From assembly GCF_900112685.1 (NCBI RefSeq), contig NZ_FOMS01000007.1:62001-126000 (forward strand): 64,000 nucleotides of DNA, read 5' to 3'. Below the pieces are notes generated by a model. It saw only the letters and a program-made list of their open reading frames with translations. It searched no databases and was not told the DNA's origin. This stretch comes from Roseivivax sediminis. GTDB lineage: Bacteria > Pseudomonadota > Alphaproteobacteria > Rhodobacterales > Rhodobacteraceae. The number at the start of each line of letters is the position of its first letter. Position 1 is the stretch's first letter. The translations under genes were made by a program, and so were the position numbers. Of this stretch, positions 44,279-52,648 are shown piece after piece.

Positions 44279-45481
44279 GTGCATGTCAGGCAAAAAAGGC
44301 GCATGCTCTTGCAATTTCCACGATCACTCGGCCCGGCGGTGGCGCATGTCTCCGCGACGGAGGCGGTCCGCGCCGGTCTCGGCGCGTTGATCGGGCTCGG
44401 CCTCACCGGCCTTTTCCTGCTGTCGCCGCAGATCGACCTAGATCTCGGGCTCTACCTCGTGGCCCCTTTCGGGGCGACCTCGGTGCTGCTGTTCGCGGTG
44501 CCCAACAGCCCGCTCGCCCAGCCCTGGTCGGCGGTCGTGGGCAACACCGTGGCCGCGCTGGTCGGCGTGGCCGTCTGCCTGACGGTCGCGGACCCGGCCC
44601 TGCGGATCGGCCTTGCCGTGGGGCTCGCGATCACGGCGACGATCCTCTGCCGGGCGGTGCACCCGCCGGCGGGCGCCGTCGCCATGACCGCCGCGATGAG
44701 CCCCGAGGCCGTCGACCGCCTCGGATTCTGGTTCGCTCTGGCGCCGGTGGCGGCGGGCACAGTCGCGCTCGTCGCGATCGCGGCGCTCTATGCCCGGCTG
44801 ACCGGCCGGCACTACCCTTTCCGGCAGTTCGACGATCGCAGCAAGCATCAGACGGGGGACCGCAACCCCTCTGAACGCCTCGGCCTGTCGGAAGACGAAT
44901 TGTCGGGCCTGCTGGAAAGCTACAGCCAGTCCTTCAACCTCGGGGTGGAGGACCTCGCCCGGCTGATCGGCGCGGCGGAATTACAGGCCGCCGCCCAGAC
45001 CTCCGGCCCGCTCGCGGCCGAGGACATCATGTCCCGCGACCTCATCACCATCGGTCCGGACACCGGCCTCGGCGCTGTGGCGGACCTCTTCCGGCGGCAC
45101 AGGATCACGTCGCTGCCCGTGGTCGGGCCGGAGGGCCGTTTCCTCGGGGTGATCTTCCAGCTGCACCTGATCAGCCAGGCGCGCGACGACGCGCTGCGGC
45201 TCGACCGGGGCTTCCTGCCGGCGCTGCGGCGCCTTCTCGACCGGACGCGCGACCGCCCGGTCACCGCCGGAGAGATCATGAGCGTCGCCGGCCCGCGCGC
45301 GACGACGAAGACCCCCGTCGGTGCGCTGCTGCCGATGATGGCAGACGGTGACGTCGACGCCGTGCCGGTCGTGGAGTACGGGCGTGTCGTGGGCATGGTC
45401 ACGCGCACCGACCTTATCGGCGCGCTGGCACGCAGCGCCGTCCGCATGGATCAGGCCCCCGGCAGCACCACGTCGGCATAG
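44279..45481 (+). CDS. HPP-family membrane protein with tandem CBS domains
   Basis: This protein of up to 400 aa could start with GTG at 44279 or with ATG at 44303; neither has a strong ribosome-binding site. The N-terminal half has four membrane spans with HPP-family motifs (APFGATSVLLFAVPNSPLAQPW and the namesake RAVHPPAGAVAM near 125-137). The C-terminal half has two CBS domains (AEDIMSRDLITIGPDTGLG at about 249 and AGEIMSVAGPRATTKTP at about 332). HPP proteins have been linked to nitrite transport in plants; CBS pairs bind adenosyl ligands. Its last 31 bp overlap the convergent unknown gene ending at 45451. Confidence 0.88.
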   Translation: MHVRQKRRMLLQFPRSLGPAVAHVSATEAVRAGLGALIGLGLTGLFLLSPQIDLDLGLYLVAPFGATSVLLFAVPNSPLAQPWSAVVGNTVAALVGVAVCLTVADPALRIGLAVGLAITATILCRAVHPPAGAVAMTAAMSPEAVDRLGFWFALAPVAAGTVALVAIAALYARLTGRHYPFRQFDDRSKHQTGDRNPSERLGLSEDELSGLLESYSQSFNLGVEDLARLIGAAELQAAAQTSGPLAAEDIMSRDLITIGPDTGLGAVADLFRRHRITSLPVVGPEGRFLGVIFQLHLISQARDDALRLDRGFLPALRRLLDRTRDRPVTAGEIMSVAGPRATTKTPVGALLPMMADGDVDAVPVVEYGRVVGMVTRTDLIGALARSAVRMDQAPGSTTSA

Positions 45482-46746
45482 GCCGTCTGCGTGGCCTTCC
45501 AGTTGTCGATTGTCTTGCGGAAGGTGGCGATGCGGTCGGCCGAGAAACCGGCGACCGCGATCAGCTTGTCGTCGCGCAGCCCTGCCCATTCGATGCCCTT
45601 CATCAGCTCGACCTGAAGTGCGGACACATCGTGATGCTGCTGGGTCCAGTACTCTCCGGTTCCCTCGTTCGCCGCCTGATAGGCCACTTTCCAGATCGAC
45701 ACGAAGCCTTCCAGCTCACTGATATGAGTAGGCTCGAACGGATAGCTCTTGAGGCCCGGGCTCAGCACCTCGTCCTGCAATTTCCGGTGGCGGGCGAGCT
45801 GCGCCTCCATATCCGAGACCACCGTTTCGGCATGGCTGATGAAATCGGCAACCCTTTTCTTCATGTTCACGGCGTAGACGCTGGTGGTCAGCTGCGAATA
45901 CATCTGCGGCGTGGTCTTCGGCTCTTCCGGCGGCTCGGGCTTGGTGGGCTGCGCGACATAGCTGCCCGTATCTGCGGTCGGAGCGGCCCGCCCCGCGCCC
46001 CAGTAGAAGCCCGGATTGCCGTGGCCCGGCCCGTATTTCAGCGCCATCGCGTCCTGGTAGGCGGCCAGCTCGTCGCGGTAATCGGCCATCTCCACGTCCC
46101 GCCAGTGGACATATCTCTTCCACCAGCGATGCTTGGCCTTCATGTATTCGGCATCGGCGGTGGGCGAGTTGATGTAGTCGTTCCACTCCACCATCAGGCA
46201 GATCTGGTTGAGGCTGAGATAGACCGACCCCGCCAGCGTGTAGAGGTCGAGCGTATCGTAGAGCCGGTGGCTCTGCGCCGCCGCCCAGTTGGCGTTCACG
46301 AGGCAGGTGTGCTGGTAACCGTCGGTCTTCTTGAACGCGTCGTAATAGGCACGCCAGTCGTTGTTGAGGATCTCGTCGACGTCCGGCTCCAGCCGGTTGC
46401 GGCTCTTCACGTCAGCGAGCGCGTATTCGATCGCGTCGTTGACCTCCTGCGCGATGGTCTGGATCTCGGTCACCCGGTCCAGCACCTCGTCGGCAAAGGT
46501 GTCGTCCGCAATCTCTCCACGCAACTTCTCGTTCGCGGTGTCGAGGTCCTTGCGGGTGAGCGGCGGGATCGGCGCGGCCTTCTGCGAGGCCGAGTAGATC
46601 CCCAGCGCCATGGAGGCGAGCCCGAAGACGATGGAGCCGACGCCGAGCTTGCCGCTGTGGTTCTTGCCGACGTCGGTACCCAGAAGCCCGAAACAGGTAT
46701 TGGTCGAGAAGGACAGCGCCAGTTCGGCAATGGAAAGCGGGTTCAT
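45451..46746 (-). CDS. Uncharacterised helical protein with one hydrophobic segment (gene 3 of unknown operon)
   Basis: I do not recognise this 431-aa protein. It starts at 46746, overlapping gene 2 as ATGA. A hydrophobic Gly/Ala-rich segment (about 33-53, GVGSIVFGLASMALGIYSAS) near the N-terminus is followed by long predicted helices (about 65-120 and 285-330) and a Trp/Tyr-rich middle (RWWKRYVHWRD near 207, GFYWGAGRAAP near 247). A Pro/Glu linker (QPTKPEPPEEPKTTP) lies near 266-280. No signal peptide. The layout of long helices plus one insertable segment resembles helical-bundle pore-forming proteins, but that is a weak structural analogy. Confidence 0.8.
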   Translation of the reverse strand: MNPLSIAELALSFSTNTCFGLLGTDVGKNHSGKLGVGSIVFGLASMALGIYSASQKAAPIPPLTRKDLDTANEKLRGEIADDTFADEVLDRVTEIQTIAQEVNDAIEYALADVKSRNRLEPDVDEILNNDWRAYYDAFKKTDGYQHTCLVNANWAAAQSHRLYDTLDLYTLAGSVYLSLNQICLMVEWNDYINSPTADAEYMKAKHRWWKRYVHWRDVEMADYRDELAAYQDAMALKYGPGHGNPGFYWGAGRAAPTADTGSYVAQPTKPEPPEEPKTTPQMYSQLTTSVYAVNMKKRVADFISHAETVVSDMEAQLARHRKLQDEVLSPGLKSYPFEPTHISELEGFVSIWKVAYQAANEGTGEYWTQQHHDVSALQVELMKGIEWAGLRDDKLIAVAGFSADRIATFRKTIDNWKATQTAYADVVLPGA

Positions 46747-47696
46747 GTCGCGCCCTTTCCGTCGGTGTCCACGACGACGACGACCTGCGTGGTGAAGGAC
46801 TGCCCGCGCAGCCCGACATGGCGAGTTGATCCGGTCGGGGCGGGATCGATCTGCGCCAGCCACGCATCGGCGGTGTAGTTCGCCTTCGCGTCCTTGCCCT
46901 GCCCGCGCTTCAGCGCGACGCCGGAACAGGATCGGCGAATGTCGTCCGCCTTGGCCAGGTAGAAGTCGTTCAGCGTTCCGGTCAGATCGTCGGTGATCGC
47001 AACGGAGCGATAACGTCCCTGGTAGGAGCCATATGCCGCCTGCGCGGCGAGCCAAAGCGGCGTCTCGAGGTTAGGATCGTCGGAACTGAGCGTGAAGCCC
47101 GCGGCGGTCCCGATCGCCAGCCCGGTCCAGGAGAACGTGACCAGACCGATCCCCGCCTTGTCGTTCTTTCGCTCACCCGCCGGGATGGTCCAGCTGTCTC
47201 CGGCATCCTCCCAGCGGTGATGATTGTGCCGCGCGTCCCAGCTTCGCGTTGCGGGGAAGTGGTCGACGGTGCCGTGATAGGCCGCGCCGCCATCGAGAGT
47301 GACGCTGAGCGGTGCCGACAGCCGGTTGACGAAGAGCATGGCGATCGATTGCTCGCACTGGTTCAGGCCGACGCCGTAGTCCACGTAGTATTCGCCATCG
47401 CCCTGTTCGTCATAAGCCATGCCCGGCAGGAAGTCGAAGAACGCGGTCAGCACGTTGCACGGGTCGGGCAGCATGAAGGGCGGATCGTTGTCGTCCTCGT
47501 CGATGCCGATGCGCCGGCGGAAGGCGAAACCGCCGCTGGACGGATCGGTGCCGCCCCCCGCGCGCTCGGCCTCGGTCAGCTCGCGCGTGGCGCAGAACTT
47601 CGTCGGCGCGACGAAGTGCTTTTCCACGACCGCGTTCGGCAGCACCGCGACCGGCACCGCCCCCGGCTGAGCCGTATCCCAGAGCGGATCAGGCAT
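46743..47696 (-). CDS. Uncharacterised beta-rich protein (gene 2 of unknown operon)
   Basis: I do not recognise this 317-aa protein. It has no signal peptide or membrane span. The middle (about 115-235) reads like a beta-sandwich: SIAMLFVNRLSAPLSVTLDG, HGTVDHFPATRSW, DSWTIPAGERKNDKAGIG, LVTFSWTGLAIGTAAGFTL. This pattern loosely recalls aegerolysin/actinoporin-like membrane-binding proteins. A conserved-looking DDPPF and DPCNVLTAFFDFLPGMAYDE segment precedes it, and the C-terminus (GLRGQSFTTQVVVVVD) ends in a strong beta strand. It overlaps gene 1 by 8 bp and gene 3 by 4 bp, so the three products should be made together. Confidence 0.8.
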   Translation of the reverse strand: MPDPLWDTAQPGAVPVAVLPNAVVEKHFVAPTKFCATRELTEAERAGGGTDPSSGGFAFRRRIGIDEDDNDPPFMLPDPCNVLTAFFDFLPGMAYDEQGDGEYYVDYGVGLNQCEQSIAMLFVNRLSAPLSVTLDGGAAYHGTVDHFPATRSWDARHNHHRWEDAGDSWTIPAGERKNDKAGIGLVTFSWTGLAIGTAAGFTLSSDDPNLETPLWLAAQAAYGSYQGRYRSVAITDDLTGTLNDFYLAKADDIRRSCSGVALKRGQGKDAKANYTADAWLAQIDPAPTGSTRHVGLRGQSFTTQVVVVVDTDGKGAT

Positions 47697-48627
47697 CGTC
47701 GAGCGTCTCTTCGGCCCTGGTGAACATCTGCGCGAGATAGTCCATCCGCGCCGCCCGGATTTGCAGCTCGCCGGCGTTGTCGCTGTCGGAGGGCACGCGC
47801 CGGTCGGAGAGGTCGAAGATCCAGCGCGCGTCGAGATCGTTGGAATCGCGCCAGGTGACGAAATCGGCGTCGACCACCGCCCGGTCGACCGCCAGCGCGC
47901 CGGGATCGGCGATGCGCCCCGACGCTTCCATCGACTTGAGGATCTTGCTGAGCATCCGCGTGACGAAGGCCCAGGTGCGCAGGCTCCAGACCGGGTCGCC
48001 TTCGAAAGCCTCGCGCGCGATCGCGTCCCAAAGCAGCGCGTTCGGGAGCTTGGCCCATTCGTCGATCGTGGTCTGCGCCACAGTCTGCATCTTCTCTTCG
48101 ACGTCCTTTGCGTCGTCGTCGTCCTCAGCGCCGCCGGTGGTGCCGTCGCCTCCCCCGCCGGAGGATTTGTGCGCCGTCTCCTGTTCCTTCAGCGTCTTCA
48201 TCACGCTGGCCAATTGCAGGCCGATCAGCGTTCCCCCGGCCACCACCGAGACCCCCAGCGTGCCGAACAGCACCGAGCCCAGACAGACCATACGCCGCTG
48301 CTTCTGCCGGATCGTTGCGAACTGGTTCTGTTCACCATCCACCTGTGCGACGCGCACCCCCTCCAGCGCCCGGAGCCGGTTCAGCATCGCCGCCTGCTGG
48401 TTCTCGACCTCGTTCAGCGCCGCCTCGAGCGCATGGATCCTTACCCGATCGGGAAGTTGGTCGTATATGTGAGCCTGGGCCTCGGCCTGTTCGAGCGCGT
48501 CCTCACCGGCATCCGCGGCATCCTCGGCCATGTCCTGAAGTTCGACATCGCCTGAATCCGCGTTCTCCGCCCCCTCGAATGCGGCCTGTGCGGCGATATA
48601 ATGGGGGGCCTGTGCGCCTCCTGACAT
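47689..48627 (-). CDS. Uncharacterised coiled-coil protein with central membrane segment (gene 1 of unknown operon)
   Basis: This 312-aa protein starts at 48627 with AAGGAT upstream. It has an acidic Ala-rich N-terminus (about 20-55), a predicted coiled coil (about 64-110), a long hydrophobic stretch (about 113-143, MVCLGSVLFGTLGVSVVAGG and beyond), a Gly/Asp linker (155-172) and a helical C-terminal domain containing WAKLPNALLWDAIAREAF and VTWRDSNDLDARWIFDLSDRR. I recognise no family. The topology suggests a membrane-anchored component whose partners are the two downstream products. It is first in the operon. Confidence 0.8.
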   Translation of the reverse strand: MSGGAQAPHYIAAQAAFEGAENADSGDVELQDMAEDAADAGEDALEQAEAQAHIYDQLPDRVRIHALEAALNEVENQQAAMLNRLRALEGVRVAQVDGEQNQFATIRQKQRRMVCLGSVLFGTLGVSVVAGGTLIGLQLASVMKTLKEQETAHKSSGGGGDGTTGGAEDDDDAKDVEEKMQTVAQTTIDEWAKLPNALLWDAIAREAFEGDPVWSLRTWAFVTRMLSKILKSMEASGRIADPGALAVDRAVVDADFVTWRDSNDLDARWIFDLSDRRVPSDSDNAGELQIRAARMDYLAQMFTRAEETLDDA

Positions 48628-48787
48628 CCGAAAATCCTTATAGCAAACCAAGAAGATCAAAATGCTGCGGCTACGCTAGCGGCGCGTACGGACCCGCGCG
48701 AGCTGTCATTCGTGTCAGGTGGTGGGCTTGACCTCGGCCCGCTCGGGGTGATCATGCCACCCGACGCGCAAAGGGAAAGGACCGCGA

Positions 48788-49537
48788 ATGGCCCGCAAGC
48801 TCGCCGCCGGAAACTGGAAGATGAACGGGCTCGCCGCCGCGCTGGCCGAACTCGACACGATCGCCGCAGGCACCGGGGCGGAGGACGGCCCGGAGGTCGC
48901 GCTCTGCCCGCCCTTCACGCTCATCGCGGCTGCGGCCGAGCGCGCCAAGGGCGGGCTCGCCATCGGCGGGCAGGATTGCCATGCCGCCGAGGCCGGCGCG
49001 CATACCGGCGACGTCTCCGCCGCGATGCTCGCCGATGCGGGGGCGCGCTACGTGATCCTCGGCCATTCCGAGCGCCGCCAGGACCACGGCGAGAGCGACG
49101 CCGATGTCGCCGCCAAGGTCTCGGCCGCCTGGGCCGCAGGGCTCAAGGCGATCGTCTGCCTCGGCGAGAGCCTCGAGCAGCGCGAGGCCGGCGAGACCCT
49201 GGAGGTGGTGCAGGGCCAGCTCGCCGGCTCCATCCCCGAGGGCGCCGATGCCGAGAACCTCGTCGTCGCCTACGAGCCGATCTGGGCCATCGGCACCGGC
49301 CGCGTCGCCGAGCCGCCGCAGATCGCAGAGGTGCACGATGCGCTCCGCACCGCCCTGAGTGACCTCTGCGGTGCCCAGATCGCGGAGGCCACCCCGCTGC
49401 TCTACGGCGGGTCGGTCAAGGCGGCGAACGCGGCCGAGATCTTCGCGACCTCCAATGTCGACGGCGCGCTCGTCGGCGGCGCCAGCCTCAAGGCCGGGGA
49501 TTTCCTGCCCATCGTGGAGGCTCTCCACGGCGCCTGA
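48788..49537 (+). CDS. tpiA: Triosephosphate isomerase
   Basis: This 249-aa glycolytic enzyme interconverts dihydroxyacetone phosphate and glyceraldehyde 3-phosphate. It starts at 48788 after AAAGGA. Catalytic motifs are AGNWKMNG (Asn and Lys near 7-13), ILGHSERR (His) and AYEPIWAIGTGR (Glu near 165), with the phosphate-binding LYGGSVKAAN and DGALVGGASL. It is transcribed alone and divergently from the unknown operon. Downstream lies one copy of the 200-bp dispersed repeat. Confidence 0.97.
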   Translation: MARKLAAGNWKMNGLAAALAELDTIAAGTGAEDGPEVALCPPFTLIAAAAERAKGGLAIGGQDCHAAEAGAHTGDVSAAMLADAGARYVILGHSERRQDHGESDADVAAKVSAAWAAGLKAIVCLGESLEQREAGETLEVVQGQLAGSIPEGADAENLVVAYEPIWAIGTGRVAEPPQIAEVHDALRTALSDLCGAQIAEATPLLYGGSVKAANAAEIFATSNVDGALVGGASLKAGDFLPIVEALHGA

Positions 49538-49582
49538 GCCCCGGACGCGCCTCGCCGTCGGACCATTGCGGGCCGGCTACGG

Positions 49583-49786
49583 GTCAAGGATGCCGAAGGC
49601 ACCGCCGCAGGCGGCGCGTCCTTGACGCGTGGCCGGCCCGCCCGACCATCGACATGGCGCCTGAGGGGCAGACCTGTCCCTCAGGCGCCTCTCAGCAAAT
49701 GGTTCTGACCTTCCGGTCCACCCGACCTCCCGGTACAGCGCGTCGCCTATGGGATATCACGCCCTCGGCGCGCGGCAGCGCACCGC
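49583..49786. repeat. 200-bp dispersed repeat with internal hairpins, copy 1
   Basis: This copy lies between tpiA and the convergent membrane-protein gene. It contains GTCAAGGA...TCCTTGAC (49583-49590 / 49619-49626), a strong stem GGCGCCTGAGGG / CCCTCAGGCGCC (49656-49667 / 49678-49689), and the end block TCACGCCCTCGGCGCGCGGC then AGCGCACCGC. The same parts in the same order occur at 56984-57195. It may act as a terminator or be a small mobile repeat. Confidence 0.85.
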
Positions 49787-49795
49787 GTGATCCGG

Positions 49796-50431
49796 TCAGC
49801 GGGGCTTCACGCTGGCCGGGCGCTCCTTGATCATCCGCGCCAGGCGCTTGGTTTTGAACGGCCCGGTGATCTGCGGCGACAAGAGCGTCGTCGGCACGAA
49901 GCGCGGCTCGGCCGGATCGTCCACCGCCCGGATGTCGAAGCGCTTGCAACCGCCCACGAGGCTCTTCACCTGGTTCGGCGCCGCGACGACGGTGATGGTC
50001 ATGCCGTTGCAGTAATGAACGTCGAACGGCGCGCCCAACCGGGCCTGCGCGCGCCGCGCGAGATCCTCGAAACTGCCCATGTCCCGCGCCTCGCCCGAGC
50101 CCAGCGGCCCCTGCAGCGTGCGCTCGAGCATGTCGTCGACATCGTTCTCCGACATCTCCTCGCGGTCCGTCACCAGCGCGCGGGAGCGCCCGTCCTCGGT
50201 GTCGATGTCGATCACCACAGCCAGGATGTAGACGTTCTGCGACCCCATGTTGGTCACCAGACAGCGCCCCTTGCTATGCTCCGACGCCGCCCGGCTGATA
50301 TGCAGGACCGACCGGTTCTGGCGCATGAAGCTGACCAGGAACAGATTGAGGTAGGTGATCCACACCACCACCATCGCGACATTGGCGATCATGCCGATCA
50401 CCTCGGCATTCTCGATGATCCAGCTCGGCAT
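49796..50431 (-). CDS. Uncharacterised membrane-anchored protein
   Basis: This 211-aa protein has one N-terminal membrane span (about 9-33, VIGMIANVAMVVVWITYLNLFLVSF) followed by a cytoplasmic beta-rich domain: RCLVTNMGSQNVYILAVVID near 56-75, acidic EEMSENDVDDMLERTLQGPLG, VHYCNGMTITVVAAPNQVKSL, and a basic tail. The ligand-free membrane anchor plus strand-rich domain occurs in small hypothetical proteins of this bacterial group. I assign no function. It is convergent with tpiA and separated from the TRAP operon by 66 bp in the same orientation. Confidence 0.8.
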   Translation of the reverse strand: MPSWIIENAEVIGMIANVAMVVVWITYLNLFLVSFMRQNRSVLHISRAASEHSKGRCLVTNMGSQNVYILAVVIDIDTEDGRSRALVTDREEMSENDVDDMLERTLQGPLGSGEARDMGSFEDLARRAQARLGAPFDVHYCNGMTITVVAAPNQVKSLVGGCKRFDIRAVDDPAEPRFVPTTLLSPQITGPFKTKRLARMIKERPASVKPR

Positions 50432-50497
50432 GGGCGCCCCCTGTCAATTCCGTCGTGCCGACCGAACGGGACGCGCGCACCGAGGTTCCCGCGAGGT

Positions 50498-51874
50498 CTA
50501 GCGAGTTACGATTTCCGGGCCCATCATCAACGTCGGCAGCCAGGTGGACAGGATCGGCACATAGGTCACGAGGATCAGGAAGACGAAGAGCACGGCGAGG
50601 AACGGCAGCGCCGCCTTCACCACCCGCATCATCGGCATCCCCGCCACGCCCGAGGTGACGAATAGGTTGAGACCCACCGGCGGCGTGATCATCCCGATCT
50701 CCATGTTGACCACCATGATGATGCCGAGGTGAATGGGATCGATGCCGAGCTCGATGGCGATGGGAAACACCAGCGGCGCGACGATCACCAGAAGGCCCGA
50801 GGGCTCCATGAACTGCCCGCCGATCAGCAGGATCACGTTCACGATCACCAGGAACATGATCGGTCCGAGCCCCGCATCCAGCATCGCCCGCGCGATGGAT
50901 TGCGGGATCTGCTCGTCGGTCAGCACGTGTTTCAGGATCAGCGCATTGGCGATGATGAACATCAGCGTGATGGTCAGCTTGCCCGCCTCGAAGATCGTGT
51001 CGCGCGTGTCGCGGTGCACGAACACCGTCAGCAGCGCGATCGGCTTTCTCCAGAGCGGCAGGTTGCGCTGGCCGTCCGCCGTCTTCAGCGGCCCCATGTC
51101 GGCATAGACGAAATTGGCGATGAAGAAGGCGTAGACCGCCGCGACCGCCGCGGCTTCGGTCGGCGTGAAGATGCCGCCGTAGATGCCGCCCAGGATGATG
51201 ACGATCAGGAACAGCCCCCAGGACGCATCGCGCCCCGAGGCGAAGATCTCACCCCAGCCGAGCCATTCGCCCTTGGGCAGGTTCCGCAGCCGCGCGATCA
51301 GATAGATCGTGACCATCAGCATCGTGCCGGCCAGAAGCCCCGGAATGACGCCCGCGAGGAACATCCGCCCGACCGACGTGTCGGTCGCCGAGGCGTAGAC
51401 CACCATCACGATGGACGGCGGGATGAGGATGCCGAGCGTGCCGGCATTGGCGATGACCCCGGCGGCGAAGTCCTTGGAATAGCCGACCTGCCGCATCCCG
51501 GCGATGACGATGGAGCCGATGGCGACCACGGTCGCCGGGCTCGACCCCGAAAGCGCGGCGAAGAGCATGCAGGCGAACACCCCCGCGATGGCAAGCCCGC
51601 CCGAGAAATGCCCGACGATGGCGATGGAGAAGCGGATGATGCGCGCCGCCACCCCGCCCGTCGACATGAAGGACGACGCCAGGATGAAGAACGGGATCGC
51701 AAGAAGCGTGTAATGCCCCGCCATCGCCTGGAAGAAGCTCTGCGCGATGGAGGACAGCGAGGTGTCCGACAGCACCAGCAGAAAGATGGTGGAGGAAAAG
51801 CCCAGCGCGACGGCGATCGGCACGCCGATCAGCATCAGGCCGATGACCATGATGAAAAGGATCGCGACGTCCAT
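50498..51874 (-). CDS. dctM: C4-dicarboxylate-type TRAP large permease
   Basis: This 458-aa inner-membrane protein has about twelve spans and the DctM motifs LIGVPIAVALGFSS at the start, ANAGTLGILIPPSIVMVVY near 160-178, FTPTEAAAVAAVYAF, and MITPPVGLNLFVTSGVAG near the C-terminus. An ionic insert (GPLKTADGQRNLPLWRKP) lies near residue 260. It forms the transporter with the DctQ gene 4 bp upstream and DctP. The adjoining dctD/dctB pair supports C4-dicarboxylates as substrates. Confidence 0.93.
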   Translation of the reverse strand: MDVAILFIMVIGLMLIGVPIAVALGFSSTIFLLVLSDTSLSSIAQSFFQAMAGHYTLLAIPFFILASSFMSTGGVAARIIRFSIAIVGHFSGGLAIAGVFACMLFAALSGSSPATVVAIGSIVIAGMRQVGYSKDFAAGVIANAGTLGILIPPSIVMVVYASATDTSVGRMFLAGVIPGLLAGTMLMVTIYLIARLRNLPKGEWLGWGEIFASGRDASWGLFLIVIILGGIYGGIFTPTEAAAVAAVYAFFIANFVYADMGPLKTADGQRNLPLWRKPIALLTVFVHRDTRDTIFEAGKLTITLMFIIANALILKHVLTDEQIPQSIARAMLDAGLGPIMFLVIVNVILLIGGQFMEPSGLLVIVAPLVFPIAIELGIDPIHLGIIMVVNMEIGMITPPVGLNLFVTSGVAGMPMMRVVKAALPFLAVLFVFLILVTYVPILSTWLPTLMMGPEIVTR

Positions 51875-51878
51875 TATC

Positions 51879-52568
51879 TCAGTCCCCGCGGTTCATGTCG
51901 GCGACGTCGTCTATCGCCTCTTCGGCCTCGTGGCTGACGATCAGCCCGTGCTGCTCTCCGGTCCAGATGCGGATCCCCGCCTGGATGAAGCGGAACAGCA
52001 GGAGCGCTGCGCCGAAGGGCAGGATGAAATACGGGATGAAGCGCGGCAGCTTCTCGTAATCGATGCCCTCGTTCATCACCGGCTGGATCCAGCGCAGCCA
52101 TTCGGGGAAGGGGATGTCGATCACCTCGTACCAGCCGCGATAGGAGGTCCGGGTCATTTCCTCGAAGCCGGTCGGATACCAGCGGCCGGTGGTCTGCGGC
52201 AGGTTGGCGAAATTCGCCCAGTAATCCCAAGCGCCCTTCAGCAGGAGCGCTGCATACACGATACAGATCGCCGCCGCCGCCAGCGCCATGCCACGGCGGA
52301 TCGCCGGCGGCATCACGTTGGTCAGCGCATCGACGCCGAGATTCGCGGTCGTCTTCACGCAATAGCTCACCCCGAAGAGAACGAGCCAGGCAAACAGCAG
52401 CGACGTCGCCTCCAGCCCCCAGATGAGACCGGTATTGAAACCGTAGCGGAGCACCACGTTGACGAAGGTGATGATTGTCATCGCGCCGAGGATCAGCGCG
52501 ATCGCCGTCTCCTCCAGCTCGTGCACGAAGCGCCCGAACATGGTCTCGGGCTGATACTTTCTGGACAT
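51879..52568 (-). CDS. dctQ: TRAP small permease
   Basis: This 229-aa protein starts at 52568 (MSRKYQPETMFGRFVHELEE). Four spans are visible (about 23-45, 52-72, 90-112, 180-200) with the DctQ core LVLFGVSYCVKTTANLGVDAL. A soluble loop (about 115-170, TGFEEMTRTSYRGWYEVIDI) makes it longer than average. It is in the operon dctP-Q-M, following a stable hairpin after dctP. Confidence 0.92.
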   Translation of the reverse strand: MSRKYQPETMFGRFVHELEETAIALILGAMTIITFVNVVLRYGFNTGLIWGLEATSLLFAWLVLFGVSYCVKTTANLGVDALTNVMPPAIRRGMALAAAAICIVYAALLLKGAWDYWANFANLPQTTGRWYPTGFEEMTRTSYRGWYEVIDIPFPEWLRWIQPVMNEGIDYEKLPRFIPYFILPFGAALLLFRFIQAGIRIWTGEQHGLIVSHEAEEAIDDVADMNRGD

Positions 52569-52601
52569 GGGATCGCCCCTACCGACAAGCAGATCACAAG
52601 T

Positions 52602-52631
52602 GCCCGGCCCCCGGGGTGCAGGGGGCCGGGC
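52602..52631 (-). other. Intercistronic hairpin after dctP
   Basis: GCCCGGCCCCC and GGGGGCCGGGC form a perfect 11-bp stem with an 8-base loop, in the 80-bp gap between dctP and dctQ. No T-run is present. It is the fourth example in this window of a GC stem right after a binding-protein gene. Confidence 0.75.
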
Positions 52632-52648
52632 GAGTCGATGCAACCGGA

